A stretch of DNA of 50,294 nt, from the NCBI GenBank assembly GCA_019828545.1, contig JACVRA010000624.1:1-50294 (forward strand), given 5' to 3'. Within the stretch, counting starts at the first letter, position 1. Each line of letters starts with the position of its first letter. Below, in pieces: positions 9,771 through 20,931 of the stretch. Made by a program: the position numbers and the translations under genes. The notes under the pieces were generated by a model. The model did no database searches, was not told where the DNA came from, and was given only the letters and a program-made list of their open reading frames with translations. This DNA is from Paracamarosporium sp. OC-R06-R3. Taxonomy: Eukaryota > Ascomycota > Dothideomycetes > Pleosporales > Didymosphaeriaceae.

Positions 9771-11569
9771 ATGTCACGCTCGCTATGGCCGCCGCTCGCG
9801 TGCCTGCCCGCCCTTCTCGCTCCTTTTTCCAGAGCCCAGTCGCTGTCGCTGTCGCCCCCCCCTGGCCGCTCTGACGCCGTCGTTTCCGACAATCTCGACC
9901 CTTCGTTCGCAGGCTTTGGCATCGAGCCCTCGAATCTGTTCTCCTTCACCGGCTGGAACGATCCAAATGACTTTTCCATACAGCTGCTGCAGAACCTCGC
10001 AGACTACTCGGGCTCGCCTCCCCACATCCGGCTCGGTGGGAACACGCAGGACTACATGATCTACGATGCCGACTACCAAGATTTCGGTTGGAAGAAGAAC
10101 CCACAGTCCACCGCCCAGGGCGTCATCGCCGCCGACTCCATGATCATCGGCCCCAACTACCTCGCTGCCCTCGACCGCTTCCCCAAGGACACCTTCGTCA
10201 CCTACGGGCTCAATCTCGCCTACAAGGGCGACGACTACCTAGACCGCATCGTGAACCACTCCCAGGCTGTCGTGGAAAATCTGAAAAACGTCCGTCTGTA
10301 CTCGTTCGAGATTGGCAACGAGCCCGATCTTTATCTCGAAAATGGCATGCGTACCGCCCCGTGGGACGGCAAGACATTCACCACCCAATTCATGGATCGC
10401 GCCGACGCTGTCTATCAAAATGTTCTCAAGCCTGCAGGCATGGCGCCTACTTTCTTCGAGCCTCCAGCAACCGCCTCCACCATCGGCACCACGTTTGAGA
10501 TAGCCATGCTCAACTCCGACGGTATCCTGGACCGAATGAACGGAGAGTACTACGTCGGCTGGTGGAACCAGCATGACTATTTTTACTGTACGTTGTCGCA
10601 CACATTCACCATCTTGTTGCATACTTACCTTTTCTAGTCATTGGCGTTACTCCTAACCCCATCACGCTCGACGACCTCATGGACATGGACCAAACCAACA
10701 CCCAGTTCGCATATTGGGAGAAGCAGGTGAAGATTGCCCTCGACACGGGCGTACCCTACGTCCTCCGGGAGATGAGCTCTATTGGACCCATCGGTATGCA
10801 CCAGGTCAGCGACACCTTTGGAGCCTCGCTCTGGACGCTCAACTTCTTCCTCTACATGGCCACCCTCAACGTGTCTTCCGTGCAGATGCACATGACCGAC
10901 AACTCAAATGCCAGTGCTTGGCAACCCATAAACGTGTACGGTAAAGACCCTTTTGTGCGACCGCAGTACTATGCACACGCCGCCGTGGCCCAGATCATCG
11001 GCAACGGGAATGGAACAACGCAAATAGGCTCTCTGGACGTTGGTGGCGCCGGCGGTGACTACAAGGGACGCATTCGTGCATATTCCGCCTATGCCAACAA
11101 TGCTTTGCAGTCCGTCATTCTCATCAACTCGAAACAAGCCAACGCTTCCGAATCGAACAAAGCTAGCTTCACTTTCAATCTCGACATGGGCACCTCCAAT
11201 GCAAACAAGAAAATCTACATCTCGTACTTGACGGCAGACGGCGCTGATTCACTATCTGGAACCGTGTGGAACGGCATGACTTTCTCGGATGAGGATGGCA
11301 AAGCTAGTGTGGTTGATGAAAGCGTTTACGAGTACGAACTCGATGGGAACGGAGCCGTCTCCATTTCCGTGCGCGACTCGGAAGCCGTAGTAGCCAATCT
11401 CGACTGGCAGCTTGGCTCCAACAAGGTCACTAAGGTCGATGGGACTACAACATCTGGAAGCAGGAGAAAGAACTCCGGATCAGCATCTGCGACCGGGGCG
11501 AACGCTGCTATCTGGACAGCGGTCCTCATGTCAGCGCTCGCTCTCGCAAGCTCGCTCGGCGCGCTGTAA
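9771..11569 (+). CDS. Secreted GH79-type glycosidase (beta-glucuronidase-like), probably GPI-anchored
   Basis: Exons 9771-10587 and 10638-11569 (50-nt intron, GTACGT...TTTTCTAG) give 582 residues. An N-terminal hydrophobic segment (about 1-22, ending SRAQS) looks like a signal peptide. The body matches fungal GH79 family proteins: HIRLGGNTQD near 85-94, then EIGNEPDLY, where Glu184 in the NEP motif would be the acid/base. Glu317 in YVLREMSSIG is the likely nucleophile. Several NxS/T sites are present. The C-terminus has a Ser/Gly-rich spacer (SGSRRKNSGSASATG) followed by about 20 hydrophobic residues ending at the stop, the layout of a GPI-attachment signal. The enzyme probably trims glucuronic acid from plant arabinogalactan or other cell-wall glycans at the surface. 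The substrate is inferred from the family, not shown. Confidence 0.9.
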
Positions 11570-13365
11570 ATACTGACCCACACGACCATGATTTTCCTAT
11601 CTGTTGCTACTATACCAGCTCTGCTTTCCTTTTGTCTTGCATAGGGGCGGTTCATCCCCCTTCGACATTGCACTGCATTAGAACGGCGTTTTCATTTGGC
11701 CCTCTTACATGTGCACAGCCTCTCTTGTTTTTCAGCGATAACCCTGCTACTCCCACTTTGGATTTGACCTGGGCCACCACGGTATTCTCGGGTATCAGCT
11801 TGAGCTTGTAGGAATTGCTTTTCTTTCTTTTTTTGGTGTTCATACGTGGAAGCATGAGAGACGCACTGCGGGATTGTATATATAATGCCCGCTTTTTCTA
11901 TTGTTTGTGAAACGGTGTTGGATGAGAGCCTAAAGGCTTTGTATACACCAGAGGCATTTAATCTGCATACTTAATACAGTGCGTATGAACTCTATGCGAG
12001 CTTTGTCCTAGGTATTGCGCATGTTTGTGACGTGTGTGCTTGGATGGGGGTAGGGCCTTGCTTCATCTTGAACCTCACCATTTGCACGTGGAGGAACATA
12101 CTATAGCACTTGACCGTAGTGAGCGCACCTCACTCATACATGCTGCTGACTCGAATTTGTTTTGAATGGGTCTTTCGGATACAATCCCCGTGATCCTGAC
12201 GTCAGGCGAATCTACGTCTTTGTCAGCGTTCTCGAAACCATGTAGCACATGAGCTCCGAATGTGATCTACTCACAATGACTGAGCCGATAGAGTGATTAG
12301 ATCCGACAATTCTAGCCACACGCAGAATATGCCAGGTATCCCTTTGCGCACCAACCCCTTCTCGATCTCCTGTGTCGACGTCTATTCGACTCCATATACA
12401 TTTCGACCATTCTCGCCTGGATCAGTCTTATTCTCTTTTTGCTTGCTACTTGTGGGATACATATGCAGCGTCATCCTAGGCAACGCAGTGTAACGAGCCT
12501 CCTAAGGCATAGCTGCATATCCCACTTATTGACTGAATTTCTTCCCTACTTCACGTAAATCATCTATTGACGTGTGATGTAGATGAATATGTGGAGACTT
12601 GGCTAAACTATAATATCCTTGAGTAGCGCTGATCGAAGAAGGAAGCACAACGACCCAGCCTGCAACTAAAGCGATCTAGACCTTATTTTTCTAAGTATCT
12701 CTCTCGCAACCGACAAGCTCTCGATATATGGTGCTGTATAGTTGCCTCAACTTGAAATCCGGCTACAAAATACACACTTCGGTGTACAAATTCTGACAAC
12801 GGCTGGGTCAAGTAGAGACTGTCAAACAAGGCAAAGAGAACGAATGCATACACTGAGCAACAACAGTTGTCGACACAGCCATTTCAATACCAGTACAAGT
12901 CTCTTCACCTTCACGCCCTTCTCTGGTAAAATATAAGCAAGGTTCTTATTTGATGAATAGTGGGATCCTGCTCGTTACAGCCGCAGCGAGTGAACGAACT
13001 GAAACGGGATATCGAGCTTACAAACGATGCAATGCGTTACCAGATTTCGTTGTTTCATTCGACCTAGTTGGCTCGAATGTCTCGAGACACTCGACAGAAA
13101 ATCATAGGAAATTGAATCGTCTCGGTTGAGTTACTTCCCGAGGCGCGAACGATGTATTGCTGTGCAAGCGTTGCTATTTTTTCAGACTTCGCTCGTAGAC
13201 CTGGCCAGCAACCAACCCCGCAAGCTCTGAGCATATACAAACAAGCAGAGAAAGAAAGGTACGCATTCATGACAGGGTATTTACGTTAATATTCTCCACT
13301 GATCCACACGTTTCTTTTCACTATAGATCACAGCCATCCTTCTCAACTTTCCTTCCCGTATCTTC
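11570..13365. other. Intergenic, no supported gene
   Basis: About 1.8 kb between the GH79 gene and the minus-strand gene ending at 13366. It includes the GH79 3' region and A/T-richer spacer. A 66-residue open frame at 12293-12493 with a hydrophobic end has no family resemblance or transcript-like context. I see no RNA gene or repeat. Confidence 0.5.
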
Positions 13366-13878
13366 TCACCGACCGTAACCCTGTCCAATGCCTCTCTCTG
13401 GTTGATAAAACTCTCCCAATCGCCTCTCGGGTGCATAGAAACCGCTATCGGGCGCTCTCCACCTACCGCTCTTCCTCGCCTTCATCTCTTGCACAAACAA
13501 ATCGTACTTTGTCCCATTCGTTTGCAATCTGCCTTCGCTCGTTTCTTGATATACACTCCCTCTTTCCCTTGATCCCTCCACGTCTCTAATCAGCCCTTCA
13601 TTTTGGTTGCGTGTTCGACCTGTGATTGGATCTCTCCCAGACGCTTCTCTGGCTTCTGCGAGGTAATCACGCTGTTCGCGCGGCGATGCGGGGCGTGGAG
13701 CTTGAGAGCCAAATATCTGTGGTGTAGATGTCGAGAAGGTTTGCGATGCGGTCGTGGATGTTGGTGCTGGCTGGGAAGTCTTTGGGTGATTGGGGTGGTT
13801 GGGATTGGTGTAGGGGTTCTGTTTCCTTCCTCCTGAGCCTGCGGATGGGTGGAGAATCTTGTTCAGAAGAGATGACAT
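13366..13878 (-). CDS. Conserved-looking hypothetical protein, Pro/Asn-rich N-terminus (170 aa)
   Basis: A single exon with an ATG in strong context (CAACAATGTC). The product starts MSSLLNKILHPSAGSGGRKQ and continues with a Pro/Asn/Thr-rich stretch (about 20-60). It then has charged segments with a REQRDYLAEAREASGRDP block, and TKYDLFVQEMKARKSGRWRAP and FYAPERRLGEFYQPERG near the C-terminus. The C-terminal half looks ordered and conserved, the N-terminal half disordered. There is no signal peptide or membrane span. I do not recognise a named family and assign no function. It is transcribed toward the GH79 gene (convergent). Confidence 0.65.
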   Translation of the reverse strand: MSSLLNKILHPSAGSGGRKQNPYTNPNHPNHPKTSQPAPTSTTASQTFSTSTPQIFGSQAPRPASPREQRDYLAEAREASGRDPITGRTRNQNEGLIRDVEGSRERGSVYQETSEGRLQTNGTKYDLFVQEMKARKSGRWRAPDSGFYAPERRLGEFYQPERGIGQGYGR

Positions 13879-14981
13879 TGTTGCGATGGACGAGGCAAAT
13901 GTTTAGTGTTTTCCGGCGAAGACGTACAAGGTCGAAAGAGAGCGAGTGAATGGAGATGAGGATGGACAGAGCGAGGTGGGCAGGTTCGTTGTGGATGACT
14001 GCAGCCTCAAATATCGAGTCAGGATAAGGATGTCTCTCGGGTTTTGCTTGAGTTTCCGCTGGCAACGCCCCTGTGCGATATTTCTAGGGTCATACGCTGC
14101 TTAGTTTTGGGCGCAGATATACTGTGTGGTACAGAAGTCAAGAGTATCCAAAACAGTAAACTTCCGTCCGAACCTCCACTACTTCCTAACTCTTGCCAGG
14201 TGAATGAGCTGTTGGTCTTGATCTCTCTGCAATCACTCCCCGATTGTTAAAGTGGTGGAGATTGCCTTGCGGCACGGTGTTGGGGCATGAATTTATTTAG
14301 GAGTGAAGCCTAGACCAGGGGAAGATCACGAAGGAACGTGCTAGCCGAACCCCGTTAGTATGGAAGGCTGCCATTGTCACGCCTTTTTATGTAGTGGTCC
14401 GATCACACAGGCATATATTAATGGGTATTGAAAAGTTTCAAGTATTATTTGCAGTACGGGAAGAAGCATGTATCCGGGCATCCGTCATCAGCCATGAGTG
14501 GGCAGTAAACAGACACTCAGTCGCTGCTCCATGTCCTGCACCATAAAGAGCAGAGCCGAGTGATCTGCGCATCCCTGAACGGACGTCCCGCCTTATTGAC
14601 AGGACACTGAAAAAGTGTCCCAAATAGGAAGAAAAGTACTGCAATTCGCAGAGTTCCTTGCCGAAGAGATTCAGCAGATTGCAACGCAGCAAACAGTAAT
14701 GGTACAGAGTCGAAGAAAGGTATGCTGGTGTGCAAGAAAGTTTGAAAAACATAGTGACAGAAATACAAAAGGTACCCAAATCAAAGTACGCCTGATCCGT
14801 CACAAACGTTCTTAGGCCGAAGCAAAAGAAGTGCGAGGTACCGTGGCAAACGCCATCTCTATAGATAAGCGATTGTCAATGGGAACTAACGCCACAGGAT
14901 CTAGCATCGTCTGTAGTCGTGCTACAAAGGCATCAAGTGATGCAAAGAGCCAGTAGTAGTATTTCCTTGATCTAACAGGCC
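13879..14981. other. Intergenic, no supported gene
   Basis: About 1.1 kb, holding the promoter of the minus-strand gene at 13878 and the 3' region of the large minus-strand gene ending at 14982. Short open frames on both strands have no recognisable product. Confidence 0.5.
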
Positions 14982-17900
14982 TTAGTGAACCGGAGCTGCG
15001 GGTGCTTGCCGCTTGGAAGTCCAAGGGTTGGTGTGACTTGGAGAAGATCGATTGTTCGACCATGCGTTTCCTGCCGGGCCCCGAGAGGTATTATTCGAGC
15101 TCGCTCCCTGACTTTGATGATTCGCAGGCTTGCGAGAACGCGAGTTCTGTCCTGTAGAGGGCACAATACTCGATCCATTCGTCGGATTGCGTCGTGGCTT
15201 CTGCTGACCGTAACTTCTAACCCCCTTACGCCTAATTGATATCGACTTTGTTATGGTTTCCTGAATATTGCCGATACGAATAGATACGTCAATAGTGTTA
15301 TCATGCCTATCTGGCTTCTCCTCATACAAAGTAGGTTTACTTGTAGCGTAGAACTTGTTTCCATATTTGGAATGTTGACGAGCATTGGGCGGGAAACCAA
15401 CAGGTGGTTCATTTGCGGCTAGATGAGGCGTTTTGGGTACCTTCACTGTCGGCAAAGAGCCAAATTCTCTGTCTTCGAGGAGATCTTCAGCGCCACCACG
15501 AGTGGTAACATCCTTGCTGCTATCGATAATAAAGCTCTTTCGGCTGGCAGACAACGGAAGGGAAACGGTAGCTGATGCATGTGTTTCACGGACTTCAAGA
15601 GGTGCCTTCGATGACGGCGCTATCGCGAGAGAGCCGGGTTTAGAATGCAGCGATGCCTGAATCGAGGCTAAGGGTCTAGCAATTGGCGCAGGCACTGTAC
15701 CTTGCGTAGAGGGCTTCTCCAGAAGGCTGTTGAATCTCGCCTGCCATTCTTGTGTGAGAGCGAGAGGTCGTGTTCCGAGCCCAAGGCGAGTTCGGGATGG
15801 CATGCTCACAGGCGGTTCGGTATGCGCCGCAGGTCCCGTAGCAGCAGGTGGCAATCTTACTCGGGGTGAAGGCTTTGGCATTTTCACAACAGGGTGTGAT
15901 GCGTCGCCACTGAATGCTGGATGGGACTCTGTCTCGGGAGGAGGGGGTGACTCTTGTTTCGCAGCTGGCTGCGGCTTTGGAAAGAAGCGTGATGAGCGGC
16001 CGCCTTGCGTGGCTGGTTGATGGGGAGCGCCTTGGGCGACGGGGGTAGATGCATCGTGTGCTTTGGGAACCTCGTGTTTTGCTTTGACATCGGGGACAGG
16101 AGAAGGTTGTGAAATCACAGGCTCGACGCCACCTACCCGCTGGTGTAAGGTTGTTTCCGTCTTCCCATTCTGATCCGTATATGTTTCACGGAGCTCTGGG
16201 CGGAAATCTGTACCTAAGCGTTCGCGTTCCCGTTCAGCTTTCACACGCGTGTCACGGTCATCTTGACGGATGTGCGCCTGGAAATTACCCCAGCCTTTGT
16301 CAGTGGCGGGAGGTGCTATGGGTCCGGGTTTGGGTACCACACTAGCTTGAGTTAGGGCCGGCACAGATTGAGGGTACACGTTCTGTTGTGTGAACTGCTG
16401 TATCGGAGCGGCCTGCGGCTGTGTAGACATGTTTTTTGCGGAAGGGCTCAGCCCTATTGGTGCTGCGCTTGACTGCGGTGCTGCTGCCACTTGCTGACCG
16501 AAAGTGCCGTTCCCAAGAGCTCTGTCTCTAGTTTGAGGAGGACCCCAGACGCTCGAGCCACTCGAGCCCCAGCCGACTGGGCGCTGTGGTGGAAGCGTCG
16601 TTGACCAAGGACCTGGCGGAGGTTGGCCCGCCTTGTTATCCACCGCGCCGGCCGGCCGTGATTGTTGCGTCTGGGTTTGCAAGTGTTCAGTGGGAGGCTT
16701 AGCATTGTCACTGTCGCGAGATAGATTGTTAACGGGCGAGACAGACTGAGCGAGTGAAGGCAACAGCTTCGGCTGAGCCTCGGCCGGCGCCTTCACTGGC
16801 GAAGGACTCGATTTAGAAGCAGCAGGCTTCGACGCTGGCTCAGCAGACACTGGTTTTTTCACTGGCTGAGGCTGATGAACCTTCATCAGGCCATATTGAG
16901 CCACCTCACCTTCAGATGTGGGCACAGGTGGCTTAGGTGGGGACTGCACCGGGGCAGGCATTGCCTTCTCTTTTTGCGGTGACCTCTGAGGAGCTTGCGA
17001 TGGGGGATCCTCCTTCGTTTTCGGCTTCGCGTCATCCTTGAACCCCATAGCCTCCAGCCGCTTGCGGATACGCTCCTTCCGTTCTGCTTCTTCTTTAGCT
17101 TCCTGCTCTTTTTCCTTCTGCTTTCGCAGTTTGATGGCATCTATGTTGGAATGCAGGAGTCGCTCTTGAACTTCAACCAGGTTTTGAATCTGTGAAGGAG
17201 CACCAGGCGTGCCCGCGTCCTGTGAACCTGCAGATCCAAAAGGCGAAGCAGGCTGAATATGCGCAACACTTGGCGACGCAGCCTGCACCAAATTCGAAGG
17301 TTGTGTTGATGCCTGCTGGTCCACAGCCCCTGGCTTGGTAGGTAATGCAGATCGCGGCGCATTCGAAGCGCCAGCATCGAATCCATTCGTTGATTGAGAG
17401 TCTCGTCGCTGTGCGTTCGTTGGCACAAGAGGTAGATCAACAACCCGCCTATCAAAGGACATGCGGCGACCGCTACCTCCACTAACATTTGAGGAATTCC
17501 TCCGTCGACCCCAGCCTGGACCATCAGCGCCACTCCTAGAGGTTTGGAAAGCTGCGGAAGGCTCAGCAGGACCGTCTTGCGGTGGCCGCTGGAGTACAGA
17601 AGGTTGTTGACGGTAAGCGTTGTCTCGCACTGAGCCGCGCCTCATCTCGCCGACGGGCTCATAGCGACCACTGTGTGAATTAAATAGCTCCCGATGGCCT
17701 CGATCCTCTCGCCATGTACGATTAAAGTCATCGGGCGCGATTTCCTTTGCCGGAGCAGGCGGCGGTATGTCGTTGTAGCTATATGTCTCCCTGGGGTAAC
17801 GGGACGGAGGCTGTTGCGTGGGTGGATTTATTTGAATAGGAGACACTTTATCGACCGGAGGAAGCTGAGCCCAAGGCGACTTGACTGGAACGGCAGGAGA

Positions 17901-19141
17901 TGGTTTGGCCACCAAAGTGGGTTTTTCGGTTTGGCCTTTCGGTTTTGCAGCAGTTGCTTGCGCACTCGCTCCTGGCTTCAGTATCGTCTTTGTCCCACCG
18001 GTCAATCCGGACCTTTGTGTGCTCGGAGTTGGCGTTGGCGCAGGTTTCACGACCGCCAAAGGTGTGTCTTTCCTAGATACAGGCTTAGGCTCTTCAGGTG
18101 GTGGTGGGTCGTTTTCTGCCGCAACGGTCGACTTAGTACCGTCCATCCATTGCACTGTTTCCGGCGCCCAATCATCCTCATCGTCATCAATGTCTGCCCA
18201 CTTCGCCTCTTTCCCGGCCTCATCCGCTTGTAGTCGAGTTGCCAGATGGATACCATACTGCTGCTTGAGCTCTTCATCAGTAAATTGTTTCGGGGGCGCG
18301 GGCGGGACTGGCTGATTCTTGTTCCACACTTTGCTGGCGTCCGGTCCTGAACCTACTCCATTGAGCTTTCCTAAAGAGCGTGGTGTATTGCTACCGCCGG
18401 ACTTGGCAACCAGGCGGGGTCGAGCAGTCTGTACAGCTGATGTGGCTATCGAGCTCAATGGTGGGGCCTTGTCGCCTGAGCGTGCGACAGGGGTAGACAC
18501 GGCCGACTTTGCTAGGAAATTCTTGGTCACCGAAACAGACTTGAATGATGTAGGCTTCTTGACAGAAGAACTGGTGCGTAAATGCCCTCCTGGCTGCTTC
18601 GCTGGGTCTACACTTCCGGGACGACTAATGTCCGTGTCTGATCCGCCACTGCCTTCTCCAACTGCGTTTTGAGATTCCGTTGCGGAGCTCTCGCCCGCGT
18701 CACCGTTTACTAGAAGTTCTTTCTTCTCGTTCGACGACGCATCGGAAGGTACGTGACTATCTGTAGTCGCGGCGGAGGCCTGGGAACGTTAGGGTGCACG
18801 TGCGACTGCTTGCTTTTCTCACTTACGCTGCCAATGCCGTCGACGGCAGCCTTCGAAGGCCGTGCTGCGTTGGGTGCAGCCTCTGAAGTCGTCCCTGTCG
18901 TCGTAGCATGGTCATCTGAAGGTTTCGAGTCGTTTGTCTTTGGGCCCAAGGGCGGCTCGCCGTTACCGGCGGAGTTGTTGGTAGTTGACGCAGTATCGTC
19001 GATGGGCGAGGGGCCACCCACCGACTGTGCTTCCTTTACCACATCGTGGGTGATCTGCTCTGCCATAACAATCTGTGGGGCTGTAGTCGCAGCGGAGGGT
19101 GCCTTGTCAGAAGGTCGTTCTTTACAGGAAGAAGAAGACAT
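14982..19141 (-). CDS. Large disordered conserved fungal protein (1370 aa)
   Basis: Exon 1 is 19141-18827 and exon 2 is 18779-14982. The 47-nt intron 18826-18780 (GTAAGT, branch CCCTAACG, acceptor CCCAG) joins them in frame. The start is MSSSSCKERPSDKAP. Nearly all of the protein is low-complexity, rich in Pro, Ser, Ala, Gln and Gly. Recognisable ordered-looking islands are GGHLRTSSSVKKPTSFKSVS (about 155-185), an acidic motif KWADIDDDEDDWAPETVQW (about 298-316), and a charged coiled coil with many KEKEQEAKEEAERKERIRK-type residues (about 637-683). The C-terminal tail is Arg/Asn/Ser-rich. The conserved tryptophan-acidic motif suggests a protein-interaction segment. I recognise the layout as a conserved filamentous-ascomycete protein but cannot name it. 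No catalytic domain or membrane segment is seen. Confidence 0.8.
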
Positions 19142-19514
19142 GGGTGAGAACAAGCGCCGGCGCGTGCGACCGGCTGTTCATGTAGACGAAGGGCAAAAGT
19201 CGAAAAGTATTCACCTAGTGTCAGATGTAAAGCGTCGCCACGGGAAGTGATTTGGCGCTTCCGCAGAAACGACGACTGTTGTGCTCCGGGTGCTGCGCGG
19301 CGGCGGTCGTGCGGAGGTTCGGTGTGGGTGGAGAGGCGTGCTCGAGCTGCGGCTGCGGCGAAGAGAGGCAGGCTCGCGGTGTCGCGGCTATCTCGTGCCA
19401 AAGGTGTACAGAGAGGGAGGGCCTCGGGGGCTCTGGCCGGATCGCGTGGTTGATGGGGGTGGTGCAGTGTGAGGTGTAAGCTTAGCGCGTGACTTAGTTG
19501 AAGTTGGGTCTTGG
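19142..19514. other. GC-rich promoter region of the large disordered protein
   Basis: About 370 bp between the start of the large minus-strand gene and the stop of the next minus-strand gene. It is GC-rich with no convincing frame; overlapping open frames on both strands are compositional. Confidence 0.5.
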
Positions 19515-20195
19515 CTATGAGGCCGGAACATTAGCTTGCTTTTCTGCCAGAAGCTCCCTCTTCGCCTTCTGTGAAGGCTTCCGCAGCTTCGTCGGCAGAT
19601 TCCTTTTGCCTCTTTTCTTTTCTGGTACGGGAGCCGGCGCAGTTTCCTTGGGGATATTTCCCTCGTCCTCCTCGATCTTTGCCCCCCTCCCCCTACCCCA
19701 CCATCCTCCAATCTCCACATCTTCTTGGACGAAGTCATTGCCATTGTACTCGGGTGGGGGAGGCTCGAGGACAATTGCAGTAAACTGGAAGGCTTCAGAG
19801 TCCTTCAATGCTGGGTGGTCTATAATTGAATATGTTGTGCTCACGTCGATCACCTCGTTGGCATATACAATAGCACTACTAAACCACGCTGTCCTACAAT
19901 ATAAGGTTAGCACGTAAACGAACACACTCATACCGCCTTCACTGATTATTAGAGATGGCTTGACATGTTCTGTGAAGCTTGAGTACCATCCCGAGTGCAT
20001 CTTCCCATCTTCCAAGAGGAAAGAGCCACCCGCACGCACCTCGAATCGCTCCTGGCATAAGCACATGCTCGACCGAATTTTTCTAGCGCAATTGCATGTC
20101 TCTGAGAAGTGAGCATGGCCTGTAGGCTTTGGGGAGCGATGGGTAAGTGGTGTACTGTGCGAACCGACAGATGTAATTCCCAATGTCCCTTCCAT
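19515..20195 (-). CDS. Hypothetical protein with basic C-terminus; 5' end uncertain
   Basis: Best model: exons 20195-19934 and 19888-19515, joined over a 45-nt intron with a GCTAACC branch point, giving 211 residues from ATG (MEGTLGITSVGS). The nearer TAG acceptor would break the frame; the GACAG one five bases later keeps it. The middle reads like an ordered domain with SFLLEDGKMHSGWYSSF and AWFSSAIVYANEVIDVS. The last ~60 residues are Lys/Arg/Pro-rich (EKKRGKRNLPTKLRKPSQK), suggesting nuclear or nucleic-acid contact. The frame stays open upstream to about 20236, after a plausible acceptor GCAATAG, so one or more 5' exons may exist. A candidate is at 20432-20653 (MAEGQDPVSSPGEALVHALP), but I could not join it in frame. 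Function unknown. Confidence 0.5.
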   Translation of the reverse strand: MEGTLGITSVGSHSTPLTHRSPKPTGHAHFSETCNCARKIRSSMCLCQERFEVRAGGSFLLEDGKMHSGWYSSFTEHVKPSLIISEGGMSVFVYVLTLYCRTAWFSSAIVYANEVIDVSTTYSIIDHPALKDSEAFQFTAIVLEPPPPEYNGNDFVQEDVEIGGWWGRGRGAKIEEDEGNIPKETAPAPVPEKKRGKRNLPTKLRKPSQKAKRELLAEKQANVPAS

Positions 20196-20559
20196 CAATG
20201 TGTTCTCCCATCGAGATAGAACGCTGAACGGTAACCAGCACCTATTGCATCGTGTCAGTCATGTTACATTAGACTTAGGAGTCAAAATTAAGCCAAACAT
20301 CTGGAATCTTACTCAAAAAGCAGGGTGATATACTTACGGACGCCACCAGCTCGAGAATTACTAGAACCGAAAATGCAGATTAAGCACGTAGTATTGGAAC
20401 TGGCCCTTTTGATACGGTAGTGGCCGAGCCCCTATGAACGCTGGTGCCATATCCTCTTGTCTACCAACGCCCGCCAAGGATGGTAGAGACGTGTATCGAT
20501 GTTGTAGTACTTAGCGTCCTTGGCGAAGTTGAATGCTTCCTTGAAATTATCTGTCTTAG

Positions 20560-20931
20560 ATGGCTTCTTATCCCTCCCTTTCATGGTACCATCTGGCAAT
20601 GCATGAACTAGTGCCTCCCCTGGCGATGATACAGGATCTTGGCCTTCTGCCATCCTTTGAAGGAGACACAGACCAGTTGCCGAAAACTATTGCCAACTTC
20701 TTACGACAAGTTAGTGCTGATCCTATAGGTGATCTAAGCTTTATCGCTCATAAGACCCTTGAACCAAATGGGCAGAATGGTAAGAGGGCAACACATCTAT
20801 TTGTTGATGGTGTACAGAAGAACGGACTTCTCGACACGCTAAACAAACCAGACTTTACAATTCGTAGGATGTTAGATAAGAGCAGAGGCATTTCGGCACA
20901 ACACATGAATAGTCACAAGATGATCTACTAG
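20560..20931 (+). CDS. Possible hypothetical ORF (123 aa), low support
   Basis: ATG-initiated frame in a gene-poor region. The product contains GLLPSFEGDTDQLPKTIANF, then a region with IGDLSFIAHKTLEPNGQ and ATHLFVDGVQKNGLLDTLN, with balanced amino-acid use typical of a globular protein. No intron signals, neighbours or known motif support it, and a competing frame lies opposite. It may be a truncated remnant. Function unknown. Confidence 0.25.
   Translation: MASYPSLSWYHLAMHELVPPLAMIQDLGLLPSFEGDTDQLPKTIANFLRQVSADPIGDLSFIAHKTLEPNGQNGKRATHLFVDGVQKNGLLDTLNKPDFTIRRMLDKSRGISAQHMNSHKMIY

Noticed and set aside
9055..9777. 240-residue minus-strand open frame upstream of the GH79 gene
   Set aside because: GC-rich composition, Arg/Ala/Gly-rich product with no motif; it overlaps the GH79 start and the GCCCTC repeat. 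A compositional artefact.
17694..18315. Plus-strand frames of 144-179 residues opposite the large disordered protein
   Set aside because: Antisense of a long low-complexity coding exon; Arg/Cys/Trp-rich and without homology.
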